A stretch of DNA of 64,000 nt from Anaerococcus sp. AGMB09787 (GCF_022808955.1 NZ_JAKZEY010000034.1:44799-108798); one strand, 5' to 3'. Shown: positions 33,413 through 42,917, counted from the stretch's first letter. A program made the numbers and translations. The notes: generated from the sequence alone by a model not told the origin.

Positions 33413-34409
33413 TATTAACTACCTTTCTATATATTTCTACTAATTTCTTTCCTGTGTTTTCGATTGACTTCTCTTCTGCCTTCTTGTATCCAAAATCTGC
33501 AAGGCTTGGGAGCTCCCCCTCAAGAATCCCTTTGATTTTTTCCTCAAAGCTATCTAGGTCGTGGCCCTTGTAGATATTTACTCCATCCTCATAGTCTTTT
33601 TCAAAAATCTCTATATCGCGGATTAGGATATCAGCCTTGGTACTTAAGGCTTCAAGGAGGACTATTCCCTCAGTTTCTTCGTGGGTCAAAAAAACATAGA
33701 GGTCTGACCCACTATAGCTTAGCCTTAGCTCATCTGATGAAACATAGCCTGGGAAGTAGACATTAGGAGATTTTTCCTTAATGGCCTTGGCTATACTTGG
33801 ACTCATAAGGTTCTTATCAAGCTTACCAAACCAAAGGAAGTCATATTGGGGCAATCTCTTAGCGAGATCTAGGAAATCATCAATTCCCTTTCTTTTTATA
33901 GGAAGGCCGACAGAAATTATCGATTTACGATTTTTATCGAGTCGATATTTTTCGTAAAAGACCTCCCTATCTCCTGGTTCTTTCTTCCAAAAGTCTAGGT
34001 CAATCCCATTGGATACGACTTCTATGGGCCTATCTAGCTCATAAGTCTCCAAGATATTTTTGGAATACTCGCTTGGAGTAAGGACTAGGTCTCCCTTCTT
34101 GTAGGAATGGATAAGCCATTTTTTGAAGAGGGGAGCCAAGTTATTTGAAAAAATAAAAGAATTCTTGAAGTCCTCCATGGTGGAATGAGCATGATAAACG
34201 ACTTTTTTGCCCTCATCTTTTGCCTTCTTGGCAAAGGCTACTGACCTAGGAAAAACTGTATTTATATGAACAAGATCAAAGTCATCATTTTCGTCAGTTG
34301 TGTATTCAAAGCCTACCTTGTCTAAGGCTCTCTTTTGGTGGTCTATGGCCTTACCGACCCCACTTTCTTTGACTACATCATAGTCCTTGCTATATATCAA
34401 AACTTTCAT
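33396..34409 (-). CDS. GT4-type glycosyltransferase
   Basis: A 337-residue glycosyltransferase of the GT-B fold. It starts MKVLIYSKDYDVVKESGVGK, with HAHST in the acceptor domain and VVSNGIDLDFWKK leading into the donor domain (SIISVGLPIKRKGIDDFLDLAKRLP). The EX7E-like segment HEETEGIVLLEAL carries the donor-phosphate-binding glutamates. It overlaps the upstream glycosyltransferase by 20 bases. Such gene pairs in streptococci make mono- and diglycosyl-diacylglycerol, so a glycolipid role is likely; donor and acceptor are not provable. Confidence 0.85.
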   Translation of the reverse strand: MKVLIYSKDYDVVKESGVGKAIDHQKRALDKVGFEYTTDENDDFDLVHINTVFPRSVAFAKKAKDEGKKVVYHAHSTMEDFKNSFIFSNNLAPLFKKWLIHSYKKGDLVLTPSEYSKNILETYELDRPIEVVSNGIDLDFWKKEPGDREVFYEKYRLDKNRKSIISVGLPIKRKGIDDFLDLAKRLPQYDFLWFGKLDKNLMSPSIAKAIKEKSPNVYFPGYVSSDELRLSYSGSDLYVFLTHEETEGIVLLEALSTKADILIRDIEIFEKDYEDGVNIYKGHDLDSFEEKIKGILEGELPSLADFGYKKAEEKSIENTGKKLVEIYRKVVNNEIGS

Positions 34410-35538
34410 AATTGTAACCTGTTATAGCTTCCCTATAAAGCTTCTCGCATTTTTCTCCAAAAGATTTTATAGAAAAATTTTCAAGGGCATAAGACCTAGC
34501 ATTTCTCTTTAGGTAATCCCTGTAATTATCGTTATCTAATACTTTTAATAGCTTTTTCTCAAAGTCCTCATAATCCTCATATTGAAATCCGTTATAGCCA
34601 TCAAATACCACCCCATCCAGGGCCTTATCCTTCTTACATAGGACTGGAAGGCCATTGGCTAGGGCCTCGTAGTAGGTAAGACCTTGGGTCTCGGAGGTTG
34701 ATGCTGAAACAAATACATCCGCCGCCTGGTAGTATTTGTTTACTAGGGATGGATCTACCATGCCAAGGAAGTTTGGTTTTTTGGCATGGTTTTTATCATA
34801 ATCTTGCAAAATTTTTAGATGAGGTCCTCCACCTACTATGTAGAGTTTTATAGAAGAGTCTGCTATCCTTTGGTAGAAATCGATTATCTCTTCGATATTT
34901 TTCTCTTCCGCTATCCTACCTAGGTAGAGGATTACTTTTTGATCTTGGTTTATCCCTAGAATATCTCTACTATCTTGCTTGTAGATCTCCGGCATATCAA
35001 TACCAGTTGGTATTACTACAATTTTCTTTGGATCAATCCCGTATCCTTTTAGGATGTCAGAGGTCTTTTCACTTGGCGCTATAATCTTGTCACATAGGTT
35101 GGCAAACCTCTTAGATGCGAGGGCCACCACCTTTTTGCCAGTAGTCTTCATAGGAAGGAGGTAGTGGGTGTAGTCCTCATATACTGTATGATAGGTGTGG
35201 ACTAGAGGAATTTCTAATTCATAGGCAATGATCTTTGCCATAATGAATGTCGAGAATTCGCACTGGGAATGGATTATGTCTGGCTTCCACCTCTCTATTT
35301 CTTTAAAATATGTCTTTGATAGGATGTTAGTTACCCTGGCTTGAGGATAAATCCTCCTCGCACTCAAAGATCCTATGTAGTAGACCCCTTTGGACTTGTA
35401 GGACTTTAACGTGTTGGATAGGGTTAGGACCCTTACTTCATGACCCTTACCCTCTAGGTATTTTTTTAAATTTAAAACAGAGCGAACTACCCCATTTACA
35501 ACAGGGTAGTAGAAGTCGCTCGTTATCAATATTTTCAT
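34390..35538 (-). CDS. GT4-type glycosyltransferase, diacylglycerol glucosyltransferase-like
   Basis: A 382-residue GT-B enzyme. MKILITSDFYYPVVNGVVRSV (glycine/valine loop) opens the acceptor domain, PLVHTYHTVYEDYTHY and IAPSEKTSDILKGYGI follow, then VIPTGIDMPEIYK, ILYLGRIAEEKNIEEIIDFY, and the EX7E-like SETQGLTYYEALANGLPVLCK. This pattern fits the 1,2-diacylglycerol 3-glucosyltransferase group, which begins glycolipid and lipoteichoic acid anchor synthesis at the membrane. It is the first gene of the three-gene glycolipid operon. Confidence 0.87.
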   Translation of the reverse strand: MKILITSDFYYPVVNGVVRSVLNLKKYLEGKGHEVRVLTLSNTLKSYKSKGVYYIGSLSARRIYPQARVTNILSKTYFKEIERWKPDIIHSQCEFSTFIMAKIIAYELEIPLVHTYHTVYEDYTHYLLPMKTTGKKVVALASKRFANLCDKIIAPSEKTSDILKGYGIDPKKIVVIPTGIDMPEIYKQDSRDILGINQDQKVILYLGRIAEEKNIEEIIDFYQRIADSSIKLYIVGGGPHLKILQDYDKNHAKKPNFLGMVDPSLVNKYYQAADVFVSASTSETQGLTYYEALANGLPVLCKKDKALDGVVFDGYNGFQYEDYEDFEKKLLKVLDNDNYRDYLKRNARSYALENFSIKSFGEKCEKLYREAITGYNYESFDI

Positions 35539-35594
35539 AATAACCTCATATATAATAAAGCAAATTCGCTTTTAAATAATTTTCATTTTTGTGG

Positions 35595-35617
35595 TATAGT
35601 AAGCATAAGTGAGGTGA
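35595..35617 (+). promoter_or_regulatory. Extended -10 and ribosome site of the SdpI-like gene
   Basis: TGG-TATAGT (-10 at 35595-35600) is an extended -10 without a clear -35. GAGGTG follows at the proper distance from the ATG at 35621. Confidence 0.5.
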
Positions 35618-35620
35618 AAT

Positions 35621-35965
35621 ATGGGACCTTTAATTATAGCCGATGTTACATTACTGGCTTTTTGTATTTTTATAGGCATATTTCTAAGATCTTTCCATTC
35701 GGACTATCCAGAAATGGAAGTAGGCTTTCACCTTTGGGAAGTCTGCTATTCAAAAAAGACTTGGGAATACGGCAACAAATTTGCAGGTAATATAGCAATA
35801 TTATTGGGAATATTATTTTTCGGAATAGTCTTTCCCTTGTTCTTATATTTTTTTGAAAATAGAACTTACTTATCCATACTTATAACTATATTAGTTTTAC
35901 TTTTTATTCTCTTGCTATTTGGCATAGTAAAATTATGGATGAGAAAAAAGTTCAATTTAAAGTGA
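35621..35965 (+). CDS. Small SdpI-like membrane protein
   Basis: A 114-residue protein with three membrane segments (about 4-22, 53-76 and 81-106). The loop EVGFHLWEVCYSKKTWEYGNKF matches the conserved GYR...S...TW...N motif of SdpI/YhfL-type proteins, which include the immunity receptor for the Bacillus SdpC toxin. It is a single plus-strand gene between minus-strand units. No toxin gene is near it, so an immunity role is only a family possibility. Confidence 0.65.
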   Translation: MGPLIIADVTLLAFCIFIGIFLRSFHSDYPEMEVGFHLWEVCYSKKTWEYGNKFAGNIAILLGILFFGIVFPLFLYFFENRTYLSILITILVLLFILLLFGIVKLWMRKKFNLK

Positions 35966-35982
35966 TGCCTATGCACCACTTT

Positions 35983-36462
35983 TTATTTTTGACTATTTAA
36001 GAGATAATCAAGCTCCATCCTTTGGGAATAGGGGCTTTTTCTTACATAGATGTCTGATCCACCATCGAGAAATTCCTTAAAAATCCTAAGGTCTTCCTTA
36101 TCGACTGCGACCTCCTCTGTGAGGGCCTTCTTGCCTATAGCCATATGGATTATTCCAATATTAATCTCATCGATAATGACCCCTGCATCCTTTATTTGCT
36201 CGAGGTCTCTGGCATTTTCTACTATCAAAAAGACATCTTCATAGTGGCTATCCAAAAATCCCTTTATATCAGATAGCTTCAAATAATAGCAGGCTACCTT
36301 ATCAGGGATGGTAAGGTCCATTAGCTTTTGCCTAAAGTCATCTCCTTGGAGGCTATCATTAGCAATAATTACAGTATTTATACCTAGTTCCTTAGACCAG
36401 ATCTTTACAAGCTTCCCATGAGATAATCTAGAGTCAATTCTCGCAAGTTTTATCTTACTCAT
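35983..36462 (-). CDS. Orphan mannose-family PTS IIB protein
   Basis: A 159-residue PTS system IIB component of the mannose/fructose/sorbose family. The phosphorylated histidine is H15 in IARIDSRLSHGKL-type context (consensus IDDRLIHGQV). The rest, including VIIANDSLQGDDFRQKLMDL and YYLKLSDIKGF, matches the family. No IIA, IIC or IID genes lie nearby, so it either works with a complex encoded elsewhere or has a regulatory role. The start abuts the HAD-phosphatase stop. Confidence 0.88.
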   Translation of the reverse strand: MSKIKLARIDSRLSHGKLVKIWSKELGINTVIIANDSLQGDDFRQKLMDLTIPDKVACYYLKLSDIKGFLDSHYEDVFLIVENARDLEQIKDAGVIIDEINIGIIHMAIGKKALTEEVAVDKEDLRIFKEFLDGGSDIYVRKSPYSQRMELDYLLNSQK

Positions 36463-37113
36463 CTACGCCCTCCTTATATCCTTTATATCCGAAGTCCTAT
36501 CTATTATCAAATCAGGCTTCTCTCTCTCCAAGATCTCCCTATCCCTAAAGCCCCAGCTCACTGAGACTGTAAAGACTCCGGCGTTCTTGCCACATCTTAT
36601 GTCAACTTCACTATCACCAAAGTAAATTATGTCAGATAATCTTGCCTTAAATCTTTCTTGCAAGATATAAATTCCCTCAGGTGATGGCTTTCTTTCATAG
36701 GATGGGTCGTAGCCTAGTACATAGTCAAAGTAACCATCTCCAAAAACATCCCTTATGACCTTCCTTGCAGTAGATAGGGGTTTGTTTGAGAAGCAAACCA
36801 TGACCTCTCCTCTACGATTTATAGCATCGAGGCTTTCCCTTATACCATCATAGGGCCTAGTTAGGTAGGATGGGTCCATGTCATAGGACAGGTTGTAGGC
36901 ATCCAAAAATTTTTGCCTAAAGTCCTCATCTTCCCCTGCCCCTACATAGTCTAGGGACTTGTTAGCAAGGACGACTGGGCCGTTACCTACAAAGTCTCTT
37001 ATCTTATCCTTGGGTACCTGACCCAAGCCAAATTCCTTTAATGTTTTATTCATATGAAAATGAATTGAATCTATAGTATATAGCAATGTTCCGTCTATAT
37101 CAAAAATATACAT
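36463..37113 (-). CDS. HAD-superfamily phosphatase, phosphoglycolate phosphatase-like
   Basis: A 216-residue HAD hydrolase. Motif I IFDIDGTLLYT carries the nucleophile and acid-base aspartates, motif II is VMVCFSNKP, motif III falls around the KPSPEGIYIL lysine, and motif IV is IIYFGDSEVDIRCGKNAG. A helical cap of subfamily I lies between. It resembles Gph/PpaX phosphatases, but HAD substrates cannot be fixed by sequence. It may share an operon with the IIB gene, which follows directly. Confidence 0.85.
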   Translation of the reverse strand: MYIFDIDGTLLYTIDSIHFHMNKTLKEFGLGQVPKDKIRDFVGNGPVVLANKSLDYVGAGEDEDFRQKFLDAYNLSYDMDPSYLTRPYDGIRESLDAINRRGEVMVCFSNKPLSTARKVIRDVFGDGYFDYVLGYDPSYERKPSPEGIYILQERFKARLSDIIYFGDSEVDIRCGKNAGVFTVSVSWGFRDREILEREKPDLIIDRTSDIKDIRRA

Positions 37114-37226
37114 ATAAGCTCCTTACTATAATGATACTAACTTTGACCAATAAATTCTATAAAATTCATAAAAAGTGATAAAATAGGGTATATAGAGATT
37201 AATACGTGAATTTTTGAGAGGAGATT

Positions 37227-38672
37227 ATGAAAAATTATAGAAATTTATCCATGCTTAGTGATTTTTATGAATTCACTATGGCAAATGCCTACTTTAACCT
37301 AGGTATGGGCGATAAGATCGCAGTCTTTGATGCCTACTACAGAAAAAACCCTGATGGGGGAGGATATTCTATCTTTGCAGGACTAAACGACATTATAGAA
37401 TACATCCAAAACCTATCCTTTAGCGATGAGGACATAGAATACTTTAGGAAAAATACCAACTTTAGCGAAGGCTTCCTAGAATATTTGAGAAACTTTAAGT
37501 TTACTGGAGATATTTACTCCTTCCCTGAAGGATCAGTTATGTTTCCTAACGAGCCAATCATTACAGTAAAGGCCCCTATCATCGAAGCTTCAATTATCGA
37601 AACCTATCTGCTCCTATCCATGAACTTTAACTCCCTTGTTGCAACCAAGACCAACAGGATTGTAAAAAGTGCAGGCGATAGGCTAGTTATGGAATTTGGT
37701 GCAAGACGTGCCCAAGGAGCTGATGCTTCTGTCAAGGGAGCAAGGGCAGCCTTTATAGGAGGAGCCCCTGTAACATCCAACACATACAGTTCCCAAAAAT
37801 ACGGCTTTGGGGCAAGTGGAACTATGGCCCATTCCTTTGTGGAGGCCTTCCCAACAGAATATGACGCCTTCAAGGCTTATGCTCAAGCTTACCCAGAAAA
37901 TTGTACCCTCCTTATAGATACCTATGACACCCTAAGGTCAGGTATAGTTAATGCCATGAGAGTCTTCAAGGAAGAACTCGAACCAAAGGGACTTAGTGGA
38001 GGAGTAAGAATAGACTCAGGTGACCTTGCCTACCTATCCAAGGAAATCAGGAATATCCTAGATGATAATGGCTTCACAGATACAAAAATAGTTGCAAGCA
38101 ATTCCCTAGATGAATTCAAAATCGAATCCCTCCTATCCCAAGGGGCACAAATTAACTCCTTCGGTATAGGAGAAAGGCTAATAACTGCCAAGTCTGACCC
38201 AGTCTTTGGTGGAGTTTACAAGCTCGCTGCCATAGAAGGTGACGATGGAGACCTAATCGCAAAAATTAAAGTATCAGAAAATGTAGAAAAAATTACCACC
38301 CCAGGCTTCAAAAAAGTATACAGGCTCTACGATAAGGAAACTGGCAAGGCTGAGGCTGACTATATAAGCCTAAAGGAAGAAGAAGTCGACGATAGCAAGG
38401 CCATGGTAATTTTTGACCCACTCTATACATGGAAGATGAAGAGGATGGAAAACTACAAGGCTCGCCAGATGCAAGTTAAAATCTTTGATAAGGGCGAACT
38501 AGTTTACACCGAACCAGCCCTAGAAGAGATCCGTAACTACTGCAAGAAAGAAGTCGAGAGCCAATGGGAAGAAGTTAAAAGATTTGACCAACCTCACAAC
38601 TACTACGTAGACCTATCCCAAGACTTATGGAATCTAAAACAAAACTTAATCCTAGAGGCAAAAAGAAAATAA
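37227..38672 (+). CDS. pncB: Nicotinate phosphoribosyltransferase
   Basis: A 481-residue enzyme converting nicotinate and PRPP to NaMN in NAD salvage. Family marks are LSDFYEFTMANAYF at the start, MEFGARRAQGADAS, GGAPVTSNTYSSQKYG, GTMAHSFVEAF with the phospho-accepting histidine, and GVRIDSGDLAYLSKEIR. The length matches the longer bacterial PncB form. It is a monocistronic plus-strand gene, with GAGAGGAG before the ATG and a terminator right after. Confidence 0.97.
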   Translation: MKNYRNLSMLSDFYEFTMANAYFNLGMGDKIAVFDAYYRKNPDGGGYSIFAGLNDIIEYIQNLSFSDEDIEYFRKNTNFSEGFLEYLRNFKFTGDIYSFPEGSVMFPNEPIITVKAPIIEASIIETYLLLSMNFNSLVATKTNRIVKSAGDRLVMEFGARRAQGADASVKGARAAFIGGAPVTSNTYSSQKYGFGASGTMAHSFVEAFPTEYDAFKAYAQAYPENCTLLIDTYDTLRSGIVNAMRVFKEELEPKGLSGGVRIDSGDLAYLSKEIRNILDDNGFTDTKIVASNSLDEFKIESLLSQGAQINSFGIGERLITAKSDPVFGGVYKLAAIEGDDGDLIAKIKVSENVEKITTPGFKKVYRLYDKETGKAEADYISLKEEEVDDSKAMVIFDPLYTWKMKRMENYKARQMQVKIFDKGELVYTEPALEEIRNYCKKEVESQWEEVKRFDQPHNYYVDLSQDLWNLKQNLILEAKRK

Positions 38673-38697
38673 CACTTGTTACAAAACTACAAGAAAT

Positions 38698-38748
38698 AAC
38701 CGTCCCAGCGTTAGAATATATCTAACACTTGGACGGTTTATTAATTTT
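38698..38748 (+). terminator. Terminator of pncB
   Basis: AACCGTCC (38698-38705) pairs with GGACGGTT (38731-38738), with further inner pairing (GTTAG with CTAAC). It is followed by TATTAATTTT. Confidence 0.85.
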
Positions 38749-38770
38749 AGACACCCCATTATTAAAACTA

Positions 38771-39797
38771 TTATTTTAAGCTTTCTGGAAAGTATAGGGT
38801 ATAATCAAATAAGTTTTTTGTCTCCTCATGAACATTATGTGTCACTAGTATAAGTGTTAAATCTTTTCTTTGCAACAACATCCTTTCAATTTGAACAGAA
38901 GCTAATTTATCAACAGCTGATGTTCCCTCGTCAATAAAAATAATTTTTTGATTTCTTATTAATCCTCTTGCAAGAACTATCCTTTGTCTTTGCCCTCCAG
39001 AAATATTTGCTCCCCTATCTCCAACATTCATATCTAAATCTTTTATAGATAAAGGCATGCCTAATTCATTTAACACTCCTAATATTTTTTCATCTTCATA
39101 ATTATCATCTAGGTTAATATTATTTCTAATTGTATCGTTGAATAAATACGCCTCTTGATTAATATATAAGACGTGGTTTCTTATATTAACATAATTATTT
39201 TCAGTAACTAATTCCTTGTTAAAATATATATCTCCTTTATAAGTAGTTAGGTAGCCAAACATTAACTTTAACAAAGTAGATTTCCCACTACCGCTATCAC
39301 CTATTAGTAAATATTTTTTATTTCTTAAAAATGTATAATTTAGATTATCAAATATATTCTTATTTCCATATGAAAAAGTCAAATTTTTGATTTGGTATAT
39401 TTCTTCATGATTATTTTGATTATCAAACTCTCGCATATCACTATCTAATTGTATATATTTTTTGTATTTATCAAAAATAGGTCTAATGCTACTAATCGAT
39501 GAAATTTGAGATGTGAAATTTCCTAAAGCTGTAAATATCACACCATTTAAGGCTCCCGTTGCTTCTATCGTACCTACAGGAACAAGACCTATATAGGCTA
39601 AGTATCCTGTATAAGCTGTAAGAGCAATTTGGAAAAATATATATCACTTATCATTAGGTAATTTCTTCACACTTTCTACATAGTTTTCAAAATATTTTTC
39701 TATAGTTTAGTTTAAGTAATAATTACTTGATGATAATTCATAAATAAATTAGATTAAAAGATAAGGATTTTACCTCATCTTTTAAACTTTGTGATGC
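38771..39797 (-). pseudogene. Second ABC exporter relic (half membrane domain plus complete ATPase domain)
   Basis: The open part (39541 down to 38771, 256 codons) carries a full nucleotide-binding domain: Walker A GDSGSGKST, signature ISGGQRQR, Walker B IIFIDEGTSAVD and H-loop LVTHN. Upstream, homologous membrane-domain sequence continues but is broken. QIALTAYTGYLAYIGLVPVG is in frame; before it KYFENYVESVKKLPNDK ends in TGA where tryptophan is expected; another frame reads ASQSLKDEVKSLSFNLIYL up to 39797, just at the ROK kinase stop. It is an exporter of the bacteriocin/RiPP type. The ATPase half could still be expressed. Confidence 0.8.
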
Positions 39798-39798
39798 T

Positions 39799-40662
39799 TT
39801 ATTTTTTATCTAAAGCTTCCTTTGCTAAAACAAAGCCTCCTATTAATCCAGCTTCGTTTCCAAGTTCTGGAAATACTATATATTCGTTGCTTGCTGGTAG
39901 GTCTATATAGCCAGTATTTAGCCTATCGAATTCTTTTCTTATTTTTTCTATCATGCCTTCTTTGTTAGCTACTCCGCCACCTATGATTATTATATGAGGT
40001 CTTAGGATTAAAGAGTAGGTCATTAATGCCTTAGCTATATATCTTGCTAGAAGGTCAAATACTTCGTGGTCTTTGTCTAAGTCTTGGCCATTTTCTCCTG
40101 TCCTAAGTTTTATAGAAGGTCCAGCGCAGAGACCTTCAAAACAAGAATCATGGTAATCGCAAAAAGACTTAACATCATCGCCAGCTTCTCTAGATATTTC
40201 TATATGGCCCATTTCTGGATGAGCGTAGCCTTCAAGAAGCTTTCCTTCTTGGATAAAAGATCCACCTATTCCTGTACCTATTGTTAAATAAAGAGAAGAT
40301 TTTTTATCTTTTCCTGCGCCAAATCTATATTCTCCTATCCCACTTGCTCCTACATCGGTTGTAAATCCTATCGGAAGGTCAAGTTCTTTTCTTATATTTC
40401 CCAAAAGGTCATAATTTCTCCAGAGCCTTTTTGGAGTTTCCAATACATAACCATAAGTTTGTGAGTCAACATCGATATCTATAGGGCCAAAGGCTCCTAT
40501 GCCTAAAGATTTTATGTCCTTGTCTTTAAAATAATCTACAAGCTCTTTTATATTTGAATCAGGATCTTTGGTTTCTATCCTCAATTCATCAAGCATTTGT
40601 CCATCTTCATCAAATACCGCACATCTTATCTTTGTTCCACCTAGTTCAACAGATCCGTACAT
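39799..40662 (-). CDS. ROK-family fructokinase/mannokinase-like
   Basis: A 287-residue ROK kinase. It begins MYGSVELGGTKIRCAVFDE, followed by GIGAFGPIDID and LTIGTGIGGSFIQEGKLLEG. The zinc site region HPEMGHIEI...CDYHDSCFEGLCAGPSI keeps the histidine and three cysteines of the fructokinase subgroup. HIIIIGGGV is at the C-terminus. Fructokinases of this type also phosphorylate mannose in some bacteria, which would fit the mannosidase operon nearby. It ends the GH1 operon, 10 bases after the glycosidase gene. Confidence 0.87.
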   Translation of the reverse strand: MYGSVELGGTKIRCAVFDEDGQMLDELRIETKDPDSNIKELVDYFKDKDIKSLGIGAFGPIDIDVDSQTYGYVLETPKRLWRNYDLLGNIRKELDLPIGFTTDVGASGIGEYRFGAGKDKKSSLYLTIGTGIGGSFIQEGKLLEGYAHPEMGHIEISREAGDDVKSFCDYHDSCFEGLCAGPSIKLRTGENGQDLDKDHEVFDLLARYIAKALMTYSLILRPHIIIIGGGVANKEGMIEKIRKEFDRLNTGYIDLPASNEYIVFPELGNEAGLIGGFVLAKEALDKK

Positions 40663-40672
40663 AATTTCTCCT

Positions 40673-42055
40673 TTATTCTACAAATCCCTTATTGTCTGAA
40701 AGTTCTTTAAACCAGTAGCCAGATTTTTTAATCTTTCTATTGCCAGTTTCTAAATCATATTCAACTAGACCATACCTATTTTTATAAGCATTTAGCCAAG
40801 ACCAATTGTCTATGAAGGTCCATACTTGATAGCCTTTACAATTTGCCCCTTCTTTCATAGCCTTATTTAAGTAAAATAGGTGCTCTTTCATAAAATCTAT
40901 CCTATAATCATCTTCTATCCTTCCATCTTTTTTAAACCTATCTTCAGCTTCTACTCCCATGCCATTTTCACTAACTAACCATTCAATGTTGTTATAATTA
41001 TCTCTTAAATTTATAGCAATATCATATAAAGCTTTTGGATAAATCTCCCATCCTCTATAAGGATTTATTTTTTTGCCTGGCATATCATAATTTAGATAAA
41101 ATTTGTTTGGAGTAAATATCGCATCGTCTTTGTAGATGTAAGGATTTTCTTTAACCCTTAGAGGTTGGTAGTAATTTACTCCTAGAAAATCTACTGTATT
41201 TTCTCTTATGTCATCGAGGTCTTTCTGGTTAAATTCTGGCATAAGATTTTCTTTTTTGATAATATCTACAAGTTTTTCAGGATAACTTCCCAAAACAGAA
41301 GGGTCTAAAAAAGATTTTTGAGCAAATAGGTTTGCATATTCAGCTGCCCTAATATCATTTTCATTATTACTCCTAGGGTAGGCTGGAGTTAAGTTTAGTA
41401 TTATACCTATCTTTTTCTTAAGCCCGGCCTTTTTTAAAGCTTTTATAGCTAGAGAAGATGCAAGTTGTGTATTAAAGGCCACCTGAACAGCCTTTTTTGG
41501 ATCAACTTCCATCGGATAATGGTATTGGGAAAGATAACCACACTCAACATGAACTATTGGTTCGTTGAAAGTAAAGTAGTAGTCTATATATTCGTCAAAA
41601 TATTTAAAACAATTTAGACAGTAATCTACATATCTATCTACTACTTCTCTATTGGCCCAGCCACCTATTTCTTGAAGGTACATAGGCATATCAAAGTGAA
41701 AAAAGTTTACAAAAAGTGTAATTCCCTTATCTTTGATAGCTTTGAAGTAGTCTTTATAAAATTTGACAGCTTCTTCATTTACCCTTCCATCGATTTTAGG
41801 TATAAGTCTTGACCAAGATATAGAAGTCCTAAATGAATTATGGCCTGTCTTTTCCATAAGGTCTACATTTTCTTTAAAGTCAAAGTAAAAATTGCTAGTA
41901 TATTTTGGTCCTATCCTGTTATGGAATTTAAAAGGCTCTATTTCATACCAATAGTCCCAAATGCTAGGACTTTTGCCAAAAATATCTCCTGCTCCTTCAG
42001 ACTGAGTAGCTGATGTAGCTGAACCAAAGAAAAAGTCCTGTGGAAATTTAATCAT
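40673..42055 (-). CDS. GH1 family beta-glycosidase
   Basis: About 460 residues, cytoplasmic, of the GH1 barrel family. The acid/base glutamate E165 lies in FTFNEP and the nucleophile E363 in SENG. Other family marks are FPQDFFFGSATSATQSEGA, NSFRTSISWSRLIP and VWTFIDNWSWLNAYKNRYGLVEYD. I use ATG 42055, since AAGGAG lies just ahead and the earlier ATG overlaps it. It overlaps the upstream ROK gene by 8 bases. It may act on beta-glucosides, beta-galactosides or the beta-mannosyl link of an N-glycan core; the sequence alone does not decide. Confidence 0.9.
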   Translation of the reverse strand: MIKFPQDFFFGSATSATQSEGAGDIFGKSPSIWDYWYEIEPFKFHNRIGPKYTSNFYFDFKENVDLMEKTGHNSFRTSISWSRLIPKIDGRVNEEAVKFYKDYFKAIKDKGITLFVNFFHFDMPMYLQEIGGWANREVVDRYVDYCLNCFKYFDEYIDYYFTFNEPIVHVECGYLSQYHYPMEVDPKKAVQVAFNTQLASSLAIKALKKAGLKKKIGIILNLTPAYPRSNNENDIRAAEYANLFAQKSFLDPSVLGSYPEKLVDIIKKENLMPEFNQKDLDDIRENTVDFLGVNYYQPLRVKENPYIYKDDAIFTPNKFYLNYDMPGKKINPYRGWEIYPKALYDIAINLRDNYNNIEWLVSENGMGVEAEDRFKKDGRIEDDYRIDFMKEHLFYLNKAMKEGANCKGYQVWTFIDNWSWLNAYKNRYGLVEYDLETGNRKIKKSGYWFKELSDNKGFVE

Positions 42056-42917
42056 CTTTATCTCCTTCATTTATTTTAATTTTTAGATTAGCATAGGCCC
42101 CATATAAATTATTATCGTTAAAGAAAGATACTGGTTTAATTTTTATATGAGCTCCTTTGAATCTATTATCTCCTAATTTTTCTTTTAATTTCTCTATATA
42201 ATTTTTATCTTCTGATATAGCTCCCCCTATGTAAATCACATCAGGATTTATAGTATAGGCTATATTATAAATTCCCATACCAAGGTAGGTAAACATCTTA
42301 TCAACTTCATTATAGAAAGGCTCTTGTTTTTCTAAGTATTTTTTGAAAATATAATAAGTATCCTTATCTATTCCATAGTCTTTTTTTAGCTTTCTTGATA
42401 CATTAGGTAAAGTTGCTAGTTGAGATAAGTTTTTGCCACTTTCACTTAAAAGCATATATCCAAACTCTCCTGATTCAAAGCTTGACCCTCTAAGGATCTT
42501 TCCTTTGTTTATAACAGCTCCACCTATACCAGATCCTACTATAACAAAAGCTAGCAAATCTTCTTTCACATCTTTATAAAAAACTTCTCCTAAGGCTGCA
42601 CAATTAGCATCATTTTCTATAGCAACTGGAAGCTTATATTCATCTGCAATGATTTTTGCAAAATTTTTTTCTCCTAAATATCCCAAGGCAGAAAGTCCAG
42701 TAACTTGCATAGTGCTTGTATCAACACTACCAGGAGATGCAAATCCAATAGCTTCTATCTCAAATTGATCTATAAATTTTTCTATTAGATCTTTGATATT
42801 TCTTAGAAATTCATCCATGGTTGGGGGAGATTTTATAGATGATTTCTTTACTATTTTTTCATTTTTGATAAGCCCATATTTAATAGCTGAGCCACCTATG
42901 TCAAATACTAAATACAT
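42048..42917 (-). CDS. ROK-family sugar kinase lacking the zinc motif
   Basis: A 289-residue ROK protein: MYLVFDIGGSAIKYGLIKN, ENDANCAALGEVFY, FVIVGSGIGGAVINKGKILRG and DVIYIGGAI. After SGEFGYML no cysteine cluster is found, as in BglK-type and in the first ROK kinase of this window, to which it is similar in layout. It is the first gene of the GH1 operon, transcribed away from the RpiR regulator. The likely role is phosphorylation of a monosaccharide released by the glycosidases (GlcNAc, mannose or glucose). No DNA-binding domain is present, so it is an enzyme rather than a repressor. Confidence 0.86.
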   Translation of the reverse strand: MYLVFDIGGSAIKYGLIKNEKIVKKSSIKSPPTMDEFLRNIKDLIEKFIDQFEIEAIGFASPGSVDTSTMQVTGLSALGYLGEKNFAKIIADEYKLPVAIENDANCAALGEVFYKDVKEDLLAFVIVGSGIGGAVINKGKILRGSSFESGEFGYMLLSESGKNLSQLATLPNVSRKLKKDYGIDKDTYYIFKKYLEKQEPFYNEVDKMFTYLGMGIYNIAYTINPDVIYIGGAISEDKNYIEKLKEKLGDNRFKGAHIKIKPVSFFNDNNLYGAYANLKIKINEGDKDD

